The notes beneath the pieces are model-generated. The model saw only the letters and a program-made list of their open reading frames with translations. It was not told the DNA's origin and searched no databases. Positions 1 through 8,073 of a stretch of 64,000 nucleotides of DNA are shown here, one piece after another. Within the stretch, counting starts at the first letter, position 1, and each line of letters begins with the position of its first letter. This DNA comes from DASXMR01 sp036495525. GTDB lineage: Bacteria; Actinomycetota; Actinomycetes; Streptosporangiales; Streptosporangiaceae. A program made the position numbers and the translations under genes. The stretch is taken from the NCBI GenBank assembly GCA_036495525.1, contig DASXMR010000084.1:11704-75703 (forward strand), written 5' to 3'.

Positions 1-140
1 AGCGCCATCGTTTTGGACAGCCGCTCGTCCGCCAGCTGCTCGTTGACCAGCGGCGGGCCGAGCAGGCGCCGCTTCAGCGCATAGCCGAGGCCCTCGGCGA
101 GGTCACCACGCCCGCTGAGCGCCGTCGCGGCTTTCCGCAT
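1..140 (-). CDS. APC-family amino acid permease, N-terminal fragment
   Basis: Only the first 46 codons lie in the window, read leftward from the ATG at 138-140. The peptide has the Arg-rich cytoplasmic start RRLLGPPLVNEQLADERLSK followed by TMAL. This matches the N-terminus of actinobacterial APC-superfamily amino acid or cation permeases, where a phrase such as LxKxxALxVFASD leads into the first membrane helix. The membrane domain itself lies outside the window. It diverges from the PRC/MgtE-N/CBS gene at 457. The family call rests on a short stretch and is moderate. Confidence 0.5.
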   Translation of the reverse strand, partial: MRKAATALSGRGDLAEGLGYALKRRLLGPPLVNEQLADERLSKTMA

Positions 141-456
141 GGCCACGCTGCATTCCTCCGCTCGCCCGGCTCCGCCGGCACGGCTTGATGCCATCACCGC
201 GGGTTGCTGCGGCAGCCAGGAACGGGCCGGGCAGGCCCGCTGCCGGCGAGCATATCCGTCGTCTGGAACTCATCTGCAACGAGCGGGTTCGCCCTGGCCG
301 CGGCCGGCTAGAACCGAACGGCTGGCCGGGCTAAAGCGGTAAGGCCGCCCGGCCAGGAGCGGCGGCCTGCCCAGGACAGGTACCGGGCCGGCGGCCGTGA
401 TGGCAGGGTGAGACTCAGGCGAGTGCCGCGGCGGCGGCCTGACGGGAGGCAAGGCC
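141..456. promoter_or_regulatory. Intergenic region between divergent genes
   Basis: About 316 bases separate the leftward permease start from the rightward cation-locus gene, so both promoters are expected here. A GGGAGG ribosome-binding site lies at about 441-446, just ahead of the ATG at 457. I see no RNA gene, repeat or convincing riboswitch. The short open frames in this stretch are Arg/Pro/Gly-rich and look like compositional artefacts. Confidence 0.4.
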
Positions 457-1773
457 ATGACCAGCACACCGGGCGCGGCGGCTTCCGAGGCCGGCGGCGC
501 GCGCACGCTGCACCTGTCGGACCTGCTGCGGCGCCCGGTAACCGACAGCCGGGGCGAGTCGATCGGGCGGCTGTCCGACGTGATCGTGCGGCTGCGCGGG
601 GCGGAGCCTCCGCTGGTGACCGGCCTGGTGGCCAGCCTCGGCGGCCGGGACGTGTTCGTGCCGGTTGACCAGATGAGCGCCGTCGGTGCCGATGTGCTCA
701 AGCTCACCAGTCCGCGGCTCGACCTGCGCAGGTTCGAGCGCCGCGAGGGTGAGGTGCTGCTGCGCGCGGACGTGCTCGGGCACCGGCTGATCGACGTGGA
801 GCGCGCGCACCTGACCAGGGCCGCCGATCTCGAGCTGAGCGAGCTGCCGGCCGGCGACTGGGTGCTGGCCGGCGCCGACACCCGGCGCCGCCGGCGCCGG
901 CTGCTGCCGTTCCCGCGCGGCGCGCAGCCCGCTGGTGGCGGCCACTTCCGCAGCTGGTCCGCGTTCGAGCCGCTGATCGGGCATACCGGCAGCGCACTGC
1001 TGCGCGGGCCGTTCGCGCGGATCCGGCGGCTCAAGCCAGCGCAGATAGCCGACCTGCTCGAAGAGGCTTCCAAGGACGAGGAAACCGAGATCCTCGGGCA
1101 CGTGCACGCCGATCCCGAGCTGGAGGCCGACGTCTTCGAGGAGCTCGACGAGGACCTGGCCACCAGGCTGCTCGGTGCCAGGACCGACACCGAGATCGCC
1201 GCGGTGATCGGCCGGATGCGCGCCGACGACGCGGCTGACGCCATCGGCGAGCTGCCGCAGCGGCGCCGCCAGCCCGTGCTCGACCTGCTGCCCGCCGGCC
1301 AGCGCACCAAGGTGCTGACGCTGATGGGGTTCAACCCGGCCAGCGCTGGCGGGCTGATGGGCGTCGACTTCCTGGCCGTCGGCAGGGACGCCACGGTCGG
1401 CGCGGCGCTGGCCGCGGTGGCCAGCTCGCCCGGCCTGCAGCCGGAGGCGCTGACCACCATGCACGTGCTGGACCAGGCAGGGCGGTTGTGCGGGGTGGCC
1501 CGGCTGGTCACGCTCGTGCAGGCCAGCCAGGACACCATGATCACCGAGGTCTGGGACGACGACCCGGTGCGGGTCGGCGCGGATACCGACGCGGTCGACG
1601 TCGCCGTGCTGATGAGCGACTACAACCTGATCACCGTCCCGGTCGTCGACGAGCGGCGGCAGATGATCGGCATCATCACCGTCGACGACATCCTCGAGGT
1701 GACCCTGCCGGACGACTGGCGGCGGCGCGAGGCGGCCGAGCCGCCTGACGCTCACCGCGGGCAGCCCGGCTGA
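457..1773 (+). CDS. PRC-barrel / MgtE N-terminal / CBS-pair protein without transporter domain
   Basis: This 438-residue soluble protein holds a PRC-barrel-like region (about 20-90, LSDLLRRPVTDSRGESIGRL), a second PRC-like part to about 140, an MgtE N-terminal superhelical domain (about 185-290, with LKPAQIADLLEEA and LPAGQRTKVLTLMGF) and two CBS motifs (about 295-420, ending VPVVDERRQMIGIITVDDIL). In MgtE channels the N and CBS domains sense Mg2+ and gate the pore. Here no membrane segment follows, so it is probably a detached regulatory module. The next gene is an NRAMP-type transporter behind an M-box, which suggests it senses Mg2+ for that transporter. The start has a GGGAGG site about 10 bases upstream. 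Confidence 0.85.
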   Translation: MTSTPGAAASEAGGARTLHLSDLLRRPVTDSRGESIGRLSDVIVRLRGAEPPLVTGLVASLGGRDVFVPVDQMSAVGADVLKLTSPRLDLRRFERREGEVLLRADVLGHRLIDVERAHLTRAADLELSELPAGDWVLAGADTRRRRRRLLPFPRGAQPAGGGHFRSWSAFEPLIGHTGSALLRGPFARIRRLKPAQIADLLEEASKDEETEILGHVHADPELEADVFEELDEDLATRLLGARTDTEIAAVIGRMRADDAADAIGELPQRRRQPVLDLLPAGQRTKVLTLMGFNPASAGGLMGVDFLAVGRDATVGAALAAVASSPGLQPEALTTMHVLDQAGRLCGVARLVTLVQASQDTMITEVWDDDPVRVGADTDAVDVAVLMSDYNLITVPVVDERRQMIGIITVDDILEVTLPDDWRRREAAEPPDAHRGQPG

Positions 1774-1816
1774 GCGGATGTGCTCGCTGCCGGAACAAAG
1801 CACGGCCTGGCGGCGT

Positions 1817-1846
1817 TTGACATTTCCGCAGCTTGTCGGGCATCCT
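1817..1846 (+). promoter_or_regulatory. Probable sigma-70-type promoter of the M-box leader
   Basis: A perfect -35 hexamer TTGACA lies at 1817-1822. At 18 bases spacing, CATCCT at 1841-1846 keeps the conserved A2 and T6 of a -10 box. Transcription would start just upstream of the riboswitch aptamer. The -10 is weak, so the exact start is uncertain. Confidence 0.45.
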
Positions 1847-1861
1847 CGATGAGGTTGCATT

Positions 1862-2045
1862 CGGGACACCTCGTTCGGTGAGGCGTCTTCACGGACACAG
1901 GCCACTGATCCCACCCGTCGAGAGACGCTCCGGATCAGGACACCTCTCCCCGGCCTAAGGGGTGAGGCCAAGTGGCTGCGCAGGCGGGCAACCAGTGCCG
2001 CGCTACGCCGTGAAGTGCCAAAGCTCTAACGAGAGAGGTGCCTGC
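1862..2045 (+). ncRNA. M-box (ykoK) magnesium riboswitch aptamer
   Basis: Conserved M-box blocks occur in the right order. ACCTCGTTCGGTGAGGC (from about 1867) is followed by ACGGACACAGGCCACTG, GTCGAGAGACGC (about 1918-1929), GGCCAAGTGGCTG, and GTGCCAAAGCTCTAACGAGAG (2016-2035, continuing AGGTG). P1 pairs ACACCTCGTT (1866-1875) with AACGAG plus AGGTG (2028-2040). M-boxes bind several Mg2+ ions and repress Mg2+ import genes when Mg2+ is plentiful. It lies upstream of an NRAMP-related transporter, a known partner class. The assignment is from memory of the consensus; a covariance-model score would settle it. Confidence 0.9.
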
Positions 2046-2072
2046 CGGGGTGTCAGTCCCTGGCGCGGGTCG

Positions 2073-2140
2073 CATCTCTCGCACGGTGTCTGCTGGCTCG
2101 GCGCTGCGCAGTGCCGCGGAACGGAGGGAGGCGAGAGATG
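2073..2140 (+). promoter_or_regulatory. Predicted M-box expression platform over the leader ORF start
   Basis: CATCTCTCGC (2073-2082) is exactly complementary to GCGAGAGATG (2131-2140), a 10-bp stem that contains the AUG of the leader ORF and abuts its Shine-Dalgarno sequence GGAGGGAGG (2123-2131). The CTCTCG core (2076-2081) can instead pair with CGAGAG (2030-2035), which is the 3' strand of M-box P1. The two pairings exclude each other. With Mg2+ bound, P1 forms and the sequestering stem is free to form. Without Mg2+ the start codon is released. This is inference from complementarity. Confidence 0.6.
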
Positions 2141-2233
2141 GACCACGATAGTCCGGGCCGAAAACGGCCCTCCCCGCCTGAAGTTCCTGCCTGTTCCGGG
2201 CACGACCTGACACCGCATGCCGGCCGCCGCTGA
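2138..2233 (+). CDS. Proline-rich leader ORF (31 codons) downstream of the M-box
   Basis: The ATG at 2138 follows GGAGGGAGG with 6 bases spacing, an almost ideal site. The peptide begins MDHDSPGRKRPSPPEVPACS and ends HAGRR at the TGA at 2231-2233; it is rich in proline and basic residues. A perfect hairpin GGGCCG-AAAA-CGGCCC (2155-2170) lies inside it, without a U tract. Proline-rich leader peptides such as Salmonella MgtL couple Mg2+ or proline status to transporter expression, and this one could play a similar role. The NRAMP-type gene starts 180 bases further on. Translation is not proven. Confidence 0.5.
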   Translation: MDHDSPGRKRPSPPEVPACSGHDLTPHAGRR

Positions 2234-2413
2234 CCGCGGCGCGCCCCAAGTGCAGCTAGCCCAGTCCAGCCCGCTCAGTTCCGCCGCTCAGCCCGCGCGC
2301 TAGCGCCGCGCGGCAGTGGCCCTGCTGCGCGCTCGCTCGGCCTGGCTCGGCCGCGGTGCCGGCCGTGCCCCCCGATCCCCGCCGTGTCGCCGGCGGCGAA
2401 GGGGGTGCCTGTC

Positions 2414-4243
2414 ATGACCACGACCTTCCCTGGCAACCGGGTGGACCCCGGTGCGGCGCTCGACTCCGCGCACGTCGGCGACATCCGCGGTGCGCTCGGC
2501 ACGATCGCGCATGACGACACGGGGCAGCGCACGTCCGTGCCGGCGAAGCTGAAGACCCTGCTGGCCATCGTGGGGCCCGGCCTGATCGTGATGGTCGGCG
2601 ACAACGACGCCGGGGCGTTCTCGGTCTACGGCCAGGCCGGCCAGGACTACGGCACCCGGCTGCTGTGGACGTTCCTGCTGCTGATCCCCGTGCTGTACGT
2701 GAACCAGGAGATGGTGCTGCGGCTCGGCGCGGTGACCGGCGTCGGCCACGCCAGGCTGATCATGGAGCGGTTCGGGCGCTTCTGGGGTGCCTTCAGCGTG
2801 ATCGACCTGTTCATCCTGAACGCGCTAACCATCGTCACCGAGTTCATCGGGATCACGCTCGCGGCCGGCTATCTCGGCGTGCCCAAGGTGGCTGCGGTGG
2901 CGCTGGCCGCGCTGGTGATCATCGCGACCGCGTTCACCGGCAGCTTCCGCAGGTTCGAGCGGATCGCGATGATCTTCTGCGTCGGCTCGCTGCTGCTCGT
3001 CCCCGTTTACCTGCTGTCGCATCCGCACCCGTCCCAGCTGGCCGCTGGCTTCTTCAACCCGTCGGTGCCCGGCGGATCGGGCCAGCTGGCCACCGTCATG
3101 CTGCTGATCATCGGCATCGTCGGCACGACGGTCGCGCCCTGGCAGCTGTTCTTCCAGCAGTCTTACGTGATCGACAAGCGGATCACCCCCCGGTTCATCC
3201 GCTACGAGCGGGTCGACCTGGTGATCGGCATCGGCGTGGTCATCGTCGGCGGCGCGGCGCTGACCGGTGCGGTCACCGCGGCGTTCGCTGGCACCCCAGG
3301 TCACGGTCACTTCACCGATGCCGCGGGCCTCGCCGCTGGCCTGGCCGCGCACGCCGGTCAGGCGGTCGGCGCGCTGTTCGCGATCGCGCTGCTGGACGCG
3401 TCCATGATCGGCGCGTTCGCGGTGTCGCTGTCCACCGCCTACGCGCTCGGCGACGTACTCGGCCTCAAGCACTCGCTGCACCGCGGGTTCCGCCAGGCCA
3501 AGGGCTTCTACGCGATGTACGCGGGCGTGGTCGCACTGGCCGCGGCGATCGTGCTGATTCCCGGCTCGCCGCTTGGCCTGCTCACCGAGGGAGTGCAGGC
3601 ACTCGCCGGGGTGCTGCTGCCAAGCGCCACGGTGTTCCTGCTGCTGCTGTGCAACGACAAGGCGGTGCTCGGGCCGTGGGTGAACGGCCGGGTCACCAAC
3701 GCCTTCGCCGGCGCGGTGATCGCGATGCTGATCACCCTGTCGCTGATCCTGACCGTGTCGGTGGCCGACCCGCACCTGACTGCCGCGCAGATCAAAGCGA
3801 TCCTGCTGGGCTGCGTCATCGCGGCACTGGCCGCCGGCGCCATCACGGCCGCGGTCCGGGCCTGGCGGCGTACGGCGGCCGGCCAGCGCGGGCGTGGCCT
3901 CGCCGCCCAGCTTGCCCCGGCCGGGCTGGGTGCCGCGCTGGCCGGCCGCGTCCTGACGGCCCGCGCCCGTCTTGGCCGGGCTGGCCAGGCGGGTGGCGGT
4001 CACGCGGCTCAGGCTCCAGCCACCGGGCCGCGGTCGGCCGGGGTCATCCCCGGTCAGCGGGCGGAGAAGGGGCCGGGCTCGGGTCGGGCAAGGGACAGCT
4101 GGCGGATGCCGCCGCTCAACATGCTGAGCGTGCCGCCCGTCTCGATCACCAGGAAGCTCGGGCTGTCCGCGCTGTGGGTCTATTCGGCGGTCGCCATGGC
4201 GCTGGTCGCCGTCAAGATCACCCAGGTGGCGCTCGGGCACTGA
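2414..4243 (+). CDS. NRAMP-related Mg2+ transporter (NRMT-like)
   Basis: This 609-residue membrane protein has the NRAMP fold, about 11-12 helices plus a long basic insert (about 490-575) and one more helix at the C-terminus. The metal-site motif DPGN of helix 1 is replaced by GDNDAG (in GPGLIVMVGDNDAGAFSVYG). The helix-6 motif MPH is replaced by APW (GTTVAPWQLFFQQS). Loss of the soft-metal methionine is typical of NRAMP-related magnesium transporters. The M-box upstream supports Mg2+ as substrate. ATG 2414 is preferred because AAGGGGGTG lies just upstream; GTG 2384 in the same frame is less likely. Mn2+ or another divalent ion cannot be excluded. Confidence 0.85.
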   Translation: MTTTFPGNRVDPGAALDSAHVGDIRGALGTIAHDDTGQRTSVPAKLKTLLAIVGPGLIVMVGDNDAGAFSVYGQAGQDYGTRLLWTFLLLIPVLYVNQEMVLRLGAVTGVGHARLIMERFGRFWGAFSVIDLFILNALTIVTEFIGITLAAGYLGVPKVAAVALAALVIIATAFTGSFRRFERIAMIFCVGSLLLVPVYLLSHPHPSQLAAGFFNPSVPGGSGQLATVMLLIIGIVGTTVAPWQLFFQQSYVIDKRITPRFIRYERVDLVIGIGVVIVGGAALTGAVTAAFAGTPGHGHFTDAAGLAAGLAAHAGQAVGALFAIALLDASMIGAFAVSLSTAYALGDVLGLKHSLHRGFRQAKGFYAMYAGVVALAAAIVLIPGSPLGLLTEGVQALAGVLLPSATVFLLLLCNDKAVLGPWVNGRVTNAFAGAVIAMLITLSLILTVSVADPHLTAAQIKAILLGCVIAALAAGAITAAVRAWRRTAAGQRGRGLAAQLAPAGLGAALAGRVLTARARLGRAGQAGGGHAAQAPATGPRSAGVIPGQRAEKGPGSGRARDSWRMPPLNMLSVPPVSITRKLGLSALWVYSAVAMALVAVKITQVALGH

Positions 4244-4364
4244 TCCTTGCGGCGCGGGTGCCGGGAACCTGGCCTGACGGCCGGCCGTCTGCTGAGTCAG
4301 GCGGGGCGGCCGCCGGGCCGCTGGGCAAGACCGGACGGCCGCGGTCGAACCGGCACTCACCGAT

Positions 4365-5501
4365 TCAGCCGACGACGCCACGCTCGCGCCAGGCGGCGAC
4401 CTGAGCGACGGTCACGCCGAGCTCAGTCAGCACCCCGTCGGTGTCGGCACCAGGCAGCGGCGGCGGACCAGGCTTGGCGGTCGCGGTGCGGCCGAACCGC
4501 GGCGCCGGGGCCGGCTGCACCAGGCCGCCGACCTCCGTGAACGAGTCCCTGGCCACGGCGTGCGGATGAACAGGCGCCTCCTCCGGGCTGAGCACCGGGG
4601 ACACGCACGCGTCCGTGCCAGCGAACGCCTCGGCCCACTCGTCCCTGCTGCGGGTCAGGAACACGGCGGTGAAGCGCTCCCGCAGCACCGGCCAGCCGGC
4701 CCGGTCGTGCTGAGCCGGCAGGCCGGCGTCGGCCAGACCCAGCCCGGCCAGCAGCGCCGCGTAGAACTGCGGTTCCAGCGCGCCCACTGCCAGGAAGCCG
4801 CCATCGGCGGCCTGATAGGTGTCGTAGAACGGAGCGCCGCCATCCAGCAGGTTGGTACCGCGCATGTCCTGCCATGCGCCCATGGCGCGCAGCCCGTAGA
4901 GGAATGAGGTCAGCAGCGCCGAGCCGTCGACCATCGCCGCGTCGACGACCTGGCCGAGTCCGGAGCGCTCCCGTTCCAGCAGGGCGGCGAGCACGCCGAG
5001 GGCGAGCAGCATGCCGCCGCCGCCGAAGTCAGCCAGCAGGTTGATCGGCGGCGCTGGCCGCTCGCCCGGCCGCCCAAGCGGGTAAAGCGCCCCGGAGATC
5101 GCGATGTAGTCGATGTCATGACCGGCCGTCGGGGCCAGCGGCCCTTCCTGGCCCCACCCCGTCATCCGGGCGAAGACCAGCCGCGGATTGCGCTCCGCGC
5201 ACACCTGCGGGCCGAACCCGAGCCGCTCGGCCACGCCCGGCCGGAACCCCTCGACCAGCACGTCGGCGGACTCACAGAGCCGCAGGAGCAGCTGCACGCC
5301 GTCAGGCTGCTTGAGGTCGATCCCGACCGAGCGGCGGCCCCGGCTCAGCGGCTCGGGCGGCGGCGCGCCGCCGGCTGCCCGCGGGCCAACCCGGTCCACC
5401 CGCAGCACGTCGGCGCCCAGGTCGGACAAGATCATGCAGCCGAACGGGGCAGGCGCCAGGCTCGCGATCTCGATCACCCGCACGCCGTCCAGTGGTCCCA
5501 C
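4365..5501 (-). CDS. mcr: Alpha-methylacyl-CoA racemase (CoA-transferase family III)
   Basis: This 378-residue protein is of the AMACR/Mcr type, which epimerises 2-methylacyl-CoA esters so that branched-chain acids and sterol side chains can enter beta-oxidation. It opens with LDGVRVIEIASLAPAPFGCM, typical of CaiB/BaiF enzymes. The residues that match the Mcr catalytic set are visible: His in AGHDIDY, Asp in LLADFGGGG and Glu in VGALEPQFY. DLGADVLRVDR is the CoA-site motif. The GTG start at 5499-5501 has GGAGG 6 bases upstream. It stands alone, converging with the NRAMP-type gene. Confidence 0.9.
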   Translation of the reverse strand: MGPLDGVRVIEIASLAPAPFGCMILSDLGADVLRVDRVGPRAAGGAPPPEPLSRGRRSVGIDLKQPDGVQLLLRLCESADVLVEGFRPGVAERLGFGPQVCAERNPRLVFARMTGWGQEGPLAPTAGHDIDYIAISGALYPLGRPGERPAPPINLLADFGGGGMLLALGVLAALLERERSGLGQVVDAAMVDGSALLTSFLYGLRAMGAWQDMRGTNLLDGGAPFYDTYQAADGGFLAVGALEPQFYAALLAGLGLADAGLPAQHDRAGWPVLRERFTAVFLTRSRDEWAEAFAGTDACVSPVLSPEEAPVHPHAVARDSFTEVGGLVQPAPAPRFGRTATAKPGPPPLPGADTDGVLTELGVTVAQVAAWRERGVVG

Positions 5502-5613
5502 CGGCCGCCTCCGCCTTCATCGGTATCCAGCCAGTCGGTCCCGGCCTAGCGCAGATGGTAACCGGGCCTCGCGCCGGGCCACGTTACGCTGGCCCGGCGG
5601 GCGAAGCCAGTCT

Positions 5614-7638
5614 CTATCTGAACTCCATGAACCTGATACTGCCGCTGTGGTTGACCAGGGGTGGCCGCGCGAAGCCGGTGCCGAGGTTCTCGCGGATGGT
5701 GACGGCATATTCCCGTCGCTTACGCACGCCAGACGGGATGCGCAGCGTGCAGGTGAACCGCTTCGCTGACTTGTTCCACCGGCAGCCCGCCGTCACCGGA
5801 GAGATGTTCGGCCCGGTGAGGCGGGCCTGAACCTCGTGGCGTGACGCGAGCTGCTCGGCCTGGCGGCCGAGCAGCGGGCCGCCAGACGCGTCAGAGAGCC
5901 GGAACGCGACCCCGAAGTGGCCCTGTGACTTGCGGACACCGTCGGACCTCGGCTCGAAGAACCGCCCCATGCCGTAGATGGAGGTGTATCTGACGCTCAC
6001 GGGCTGCGCCTGCCTGAGGCCTGCCACGCTCATGGCGCCGGAGCACGTAGCGGTGAATGGCCCGACGCCGTGCGATCCTGTCGTAGTTACCTTTGCCCTG
6101 GCCGGCGCCCCGACCCCCGAGATGTGTTCGGCGGTGCGGCAGTGGGCAGCCGGAACTTGACCGACCCGGTAGAAGTGGCCGGCCTGGACGCCGGTGACCG
6201 AGACGGTCGGCCGAGTGGTGTCGATTTTGACCCGCCTGGTGGCCGTTCCCTCGTTGCCCGCCTCATCAAGGCAAAAAGCCCCCGGTGTCTGGGCGCCATC
6301 GGTCGCGGTCAAGGTCGAGGGCGTGCAGTCGTTCGCGTCAATAATGCCGTTGTCTGTCCAGTTCCAGTCGACCGTTACCGGCGAGATGAACCAGCCGTGC
6401 GCGCCTTGCTTACCCTCGCTGATTGCCGGATGTGCCATGGGCGGTGCGGTGTCGAGCGCGCTGACGCAGTTGGCTGCCACGTGCCTGATCGCCCTCATGC
6501 CGTCCGGGCAGAGGGTGTTGATCCAGTTGACGCCGTCGACATTGGCGCCGGTGATGGTCGCGTTCGTCAGGTCGGCGCCCTGCAGGTTGGCGTTTGCCAG
6601 GTTGGCATCCGACAAGCTGGCACCGACCAGGCTGGCGAAGCTGAGGTTGGCATCTGGCAGGTTTGCTCCGGACAGGTCAGACCCGTCCAGGTCAGCGTCG
6701 CCCAGATCGGCGCCAGTCCCGTCAGCGCCGCTCAGGTCAGCGTTTTTGAGAAGAGCCTGGGCGAGGCTGGCATTTCGCATTTGCGCGCTGCTGAGGTCGG
6801 CATCGAAAAAGTTGGCACCTTGCAGATCCGCGCCGCTGAGGTCGATCCCGCTCATGTCGGCTTCCAGGTAATCGCCCCGCGGGCCGAGGAGGAAACCATC
6901 GCTGAGCGTCCAGTTGGCGGGCAGCGATGCCGGCTGCCCGGCGATGCCGCCGGAGATTATGTTCGTCAGGGCGGCGCCGGTCAGGCTGGCGTCGGTCAGC
7001 GTGGCACCGGTGACCGTCGAGTTCGCTAGATTCGCATTGCTCAGGTTCGCGCCGGTGAGTTCGGCATTAGTAAGGTCGACATTCGGGATGAACAAGCCGG
7101 ACAAGTCGAGGCCGCTCAGATCAGCGCCGACGAGGCTGGCTCCGTCCCCGACCAGGAAGCCGTTGCGGAGTTCCCATTGCGTCGGTAGCGACGATGGCGT
7201 ACCGGTGATCCCGCCAGAGACGACTCCGAACAGCGCTATGGCTCCACCGGTCAGGGTGGCGCCAGTCAGGTCTGCGCCGGTCATGGTCGAGCCGCCGAGG
7301 TCGGTTCCGGTCAGGTTGGCATCGGTAAGCCGGGCGCCTGTCAGGTTGGTAAGTTCCATCTTCGCGCCGCTCAGGTCGGCGCCGGTGAAGTCAGCTCCTG
7401 TCAGTTGCGCGCCGTCGAGGGCGCATCCGCTCCAGTCGACGCCGGGCATGGGCGCCGGGGTGACGACACCGGTGCTGCTCAACCTCGGGCAGGTCACGGC
7501 CGCCGGGGAAACGCCACTCGCCGTGGCCATTCCGGTGGCGAGCGCCGGGCTGGTTCCCAGGGCGAGCGTCGGCGTGGTCGTGATCAGCGCGATTAAGCCG
7601 GCGAATGTGGCTGCGCGAGCGACGGCGCGAGGCAGCAT
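5614..7638 (-). CDS. Secreted pentapeptide-repeat protein
   Basis: This 674-residue protein begins with a signal peptide (Arg at 4 and 8, then AATFAGLIALITTTPTLALG). Residues about 50-370 consist of A(D/N)LxxA-type pentapeptide repeats, which form a right-handed quadrilateral beta helix. The repeats are broken by two related modules, ISGG or VSGGI followed by GTPSSLPTQWELRNGFLVG and GQPASLPANWTLSDGFLLG, each leading into ADLSG or ADMSGIDLSG. The C-terminal 250 residues resemble extracellular Ig-like or bacterial surface domains (FISPVTVDWNWTDNGIID, ATRRVKIDTTRPTVSVTG). Function is unknown; a cell-surface or extracellular structural role is likely. The ATG follows AGGAGG with 4 bases spacing. 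Confidence 0.8.
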   Translation of the reverse strand: MLPRAVARAATFAGLIALITTTPTLALGTSPALATGMATASGVSPAAVTCPRLSSTGVVTPAPMPGVDWSGCALDGAQLTGADFTGADLSGAKMELTNLTGARLTDANLTGTDLGGSTMTGADLTGATLTGGAIALFGVVSGGITGTPSSLPTQWELRNGFLVGDGASLVGADLSGLDLSGLFIPNVDLTNAELTGANLSNANLANSTVTGATLTDASLTGAALTNIISGGIAGQPASLPANWTLSDGFLLGPRGDYLEADMSGIDLSGADLQGANFFDADLSSAQMRNASLAQALLKNADLSGADGTGADLGDADLDGSDLSGANLPDANLSFASLVGASLSDANLANANLQGADLTNATITGANVDGVNWINTLCPDGMRAIRHVAANCVSALDTAPPMAHPAISEGKQGAHGWFISPVTVDWNWTDNGIIDANDCTPSTLTATDGAQTPGAFCLDEAGNEGTATRRVKIDTTRPTVSVTGVQAGHFYRVGQVPAAHCRTAEHISGVGAPARAKVTTTGSHGVGPFTATCSGAMSVAGLRQAQPVSVRYTSIYGMGRFFEPRSDGVRKSQGHFGVAFRLSDASGGPLLGRQAEQLASRHEVQARLTGPNISPVTAGCRWNKSAKRFTCTLRIPSGVRKRREYAVTIRENLGTGFARPPLVNHSGSIRFMEFR

Positions 7639-7809
7639 GGATCCTCCTGGTACGGGTCATCGGATAGTCCCCCCGGCGGGGGAGCGGCGCACCAGGAGGT
7701 GCTCAGGGAATCACCGAGACGGCCTGCGTCGGCAGGAATGTATCTGCTGGCGGCGCCGCGAGTAAATAGTGATGAATGGCGATTTCTGGCGGTGTATAGG
7801 CGGGCGCTA

Positions 7810-8073
7810 TCAGTTGTCCTGCCGCTGAGGTCCTGGTACCAGCCGCAAGGCCAGCGTGGGGCAGGCGGCGACCGCCCGCCTCGCCAGCGGCAGCATCTCG
7901 GCCGGCACCGGGCCGGGCGCGATGACCGGGTATCCCCACGGGTCTGACGTGATCAGCTCCGGCAGCAGCTCGATGCACAGTCCGTGCGCGTCGCAGGCGA
8001 TCGGGTTGACCCGCAGCTGCACGTCCTGCCCGGACTGACGCTGCTGGCGTGCGGGGGCGGTGTCCCGGCTCAC
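7810..8073 (-). CDS. Small 3Fe-4S-type ferredoxin
   Basis: This 87-residue ferredoxin has the pattern C-x5-C (C26 and C32 in IACDAHGLC) and a distant CP (C71 in AACPTLAL). This is typical of single-cluster [3Fe-4S] ferredoxins; the position that would bind a fourth iron is His29 or nearby. It is the last gene of the redox operon. Its GTG start (8071-8073) overlaps the stop of the NuoF-like gene as GTGA, so translation is probably coupled. A longer open frame extends upstream but would overlap the NuoF-like gene. It probably takes electrons from the NuoF-like flavoprotein. Confidence 0.85.
   Translation of the reverse strand: MSRDTAPARQQRQSGQDVQLRVNPIACDAHGLCIELLPELITSDPWGYPVIAPGPVPAEMLPLARRAVAACPTLALRLVPGPQRQDN

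Noticed and set aside
415..1971. Long open frame on the minus strand opposite the PRC/MgtE-N/CBS gene and M-box
   Set aside because: It reads through the riboswitch, is Arg/His/Pro-rich without a recognisable domain, and is explained by the third-position GC bias of the real gene on the plus strand.
2665..4404. Second plus-strand open frame inside the NRAMP-type gene
   Set aside because: It is a +1 shadow rich in Arg, Gly and Asp with no hydrophobic helices, whereas the other frame encodes a clear transporter.
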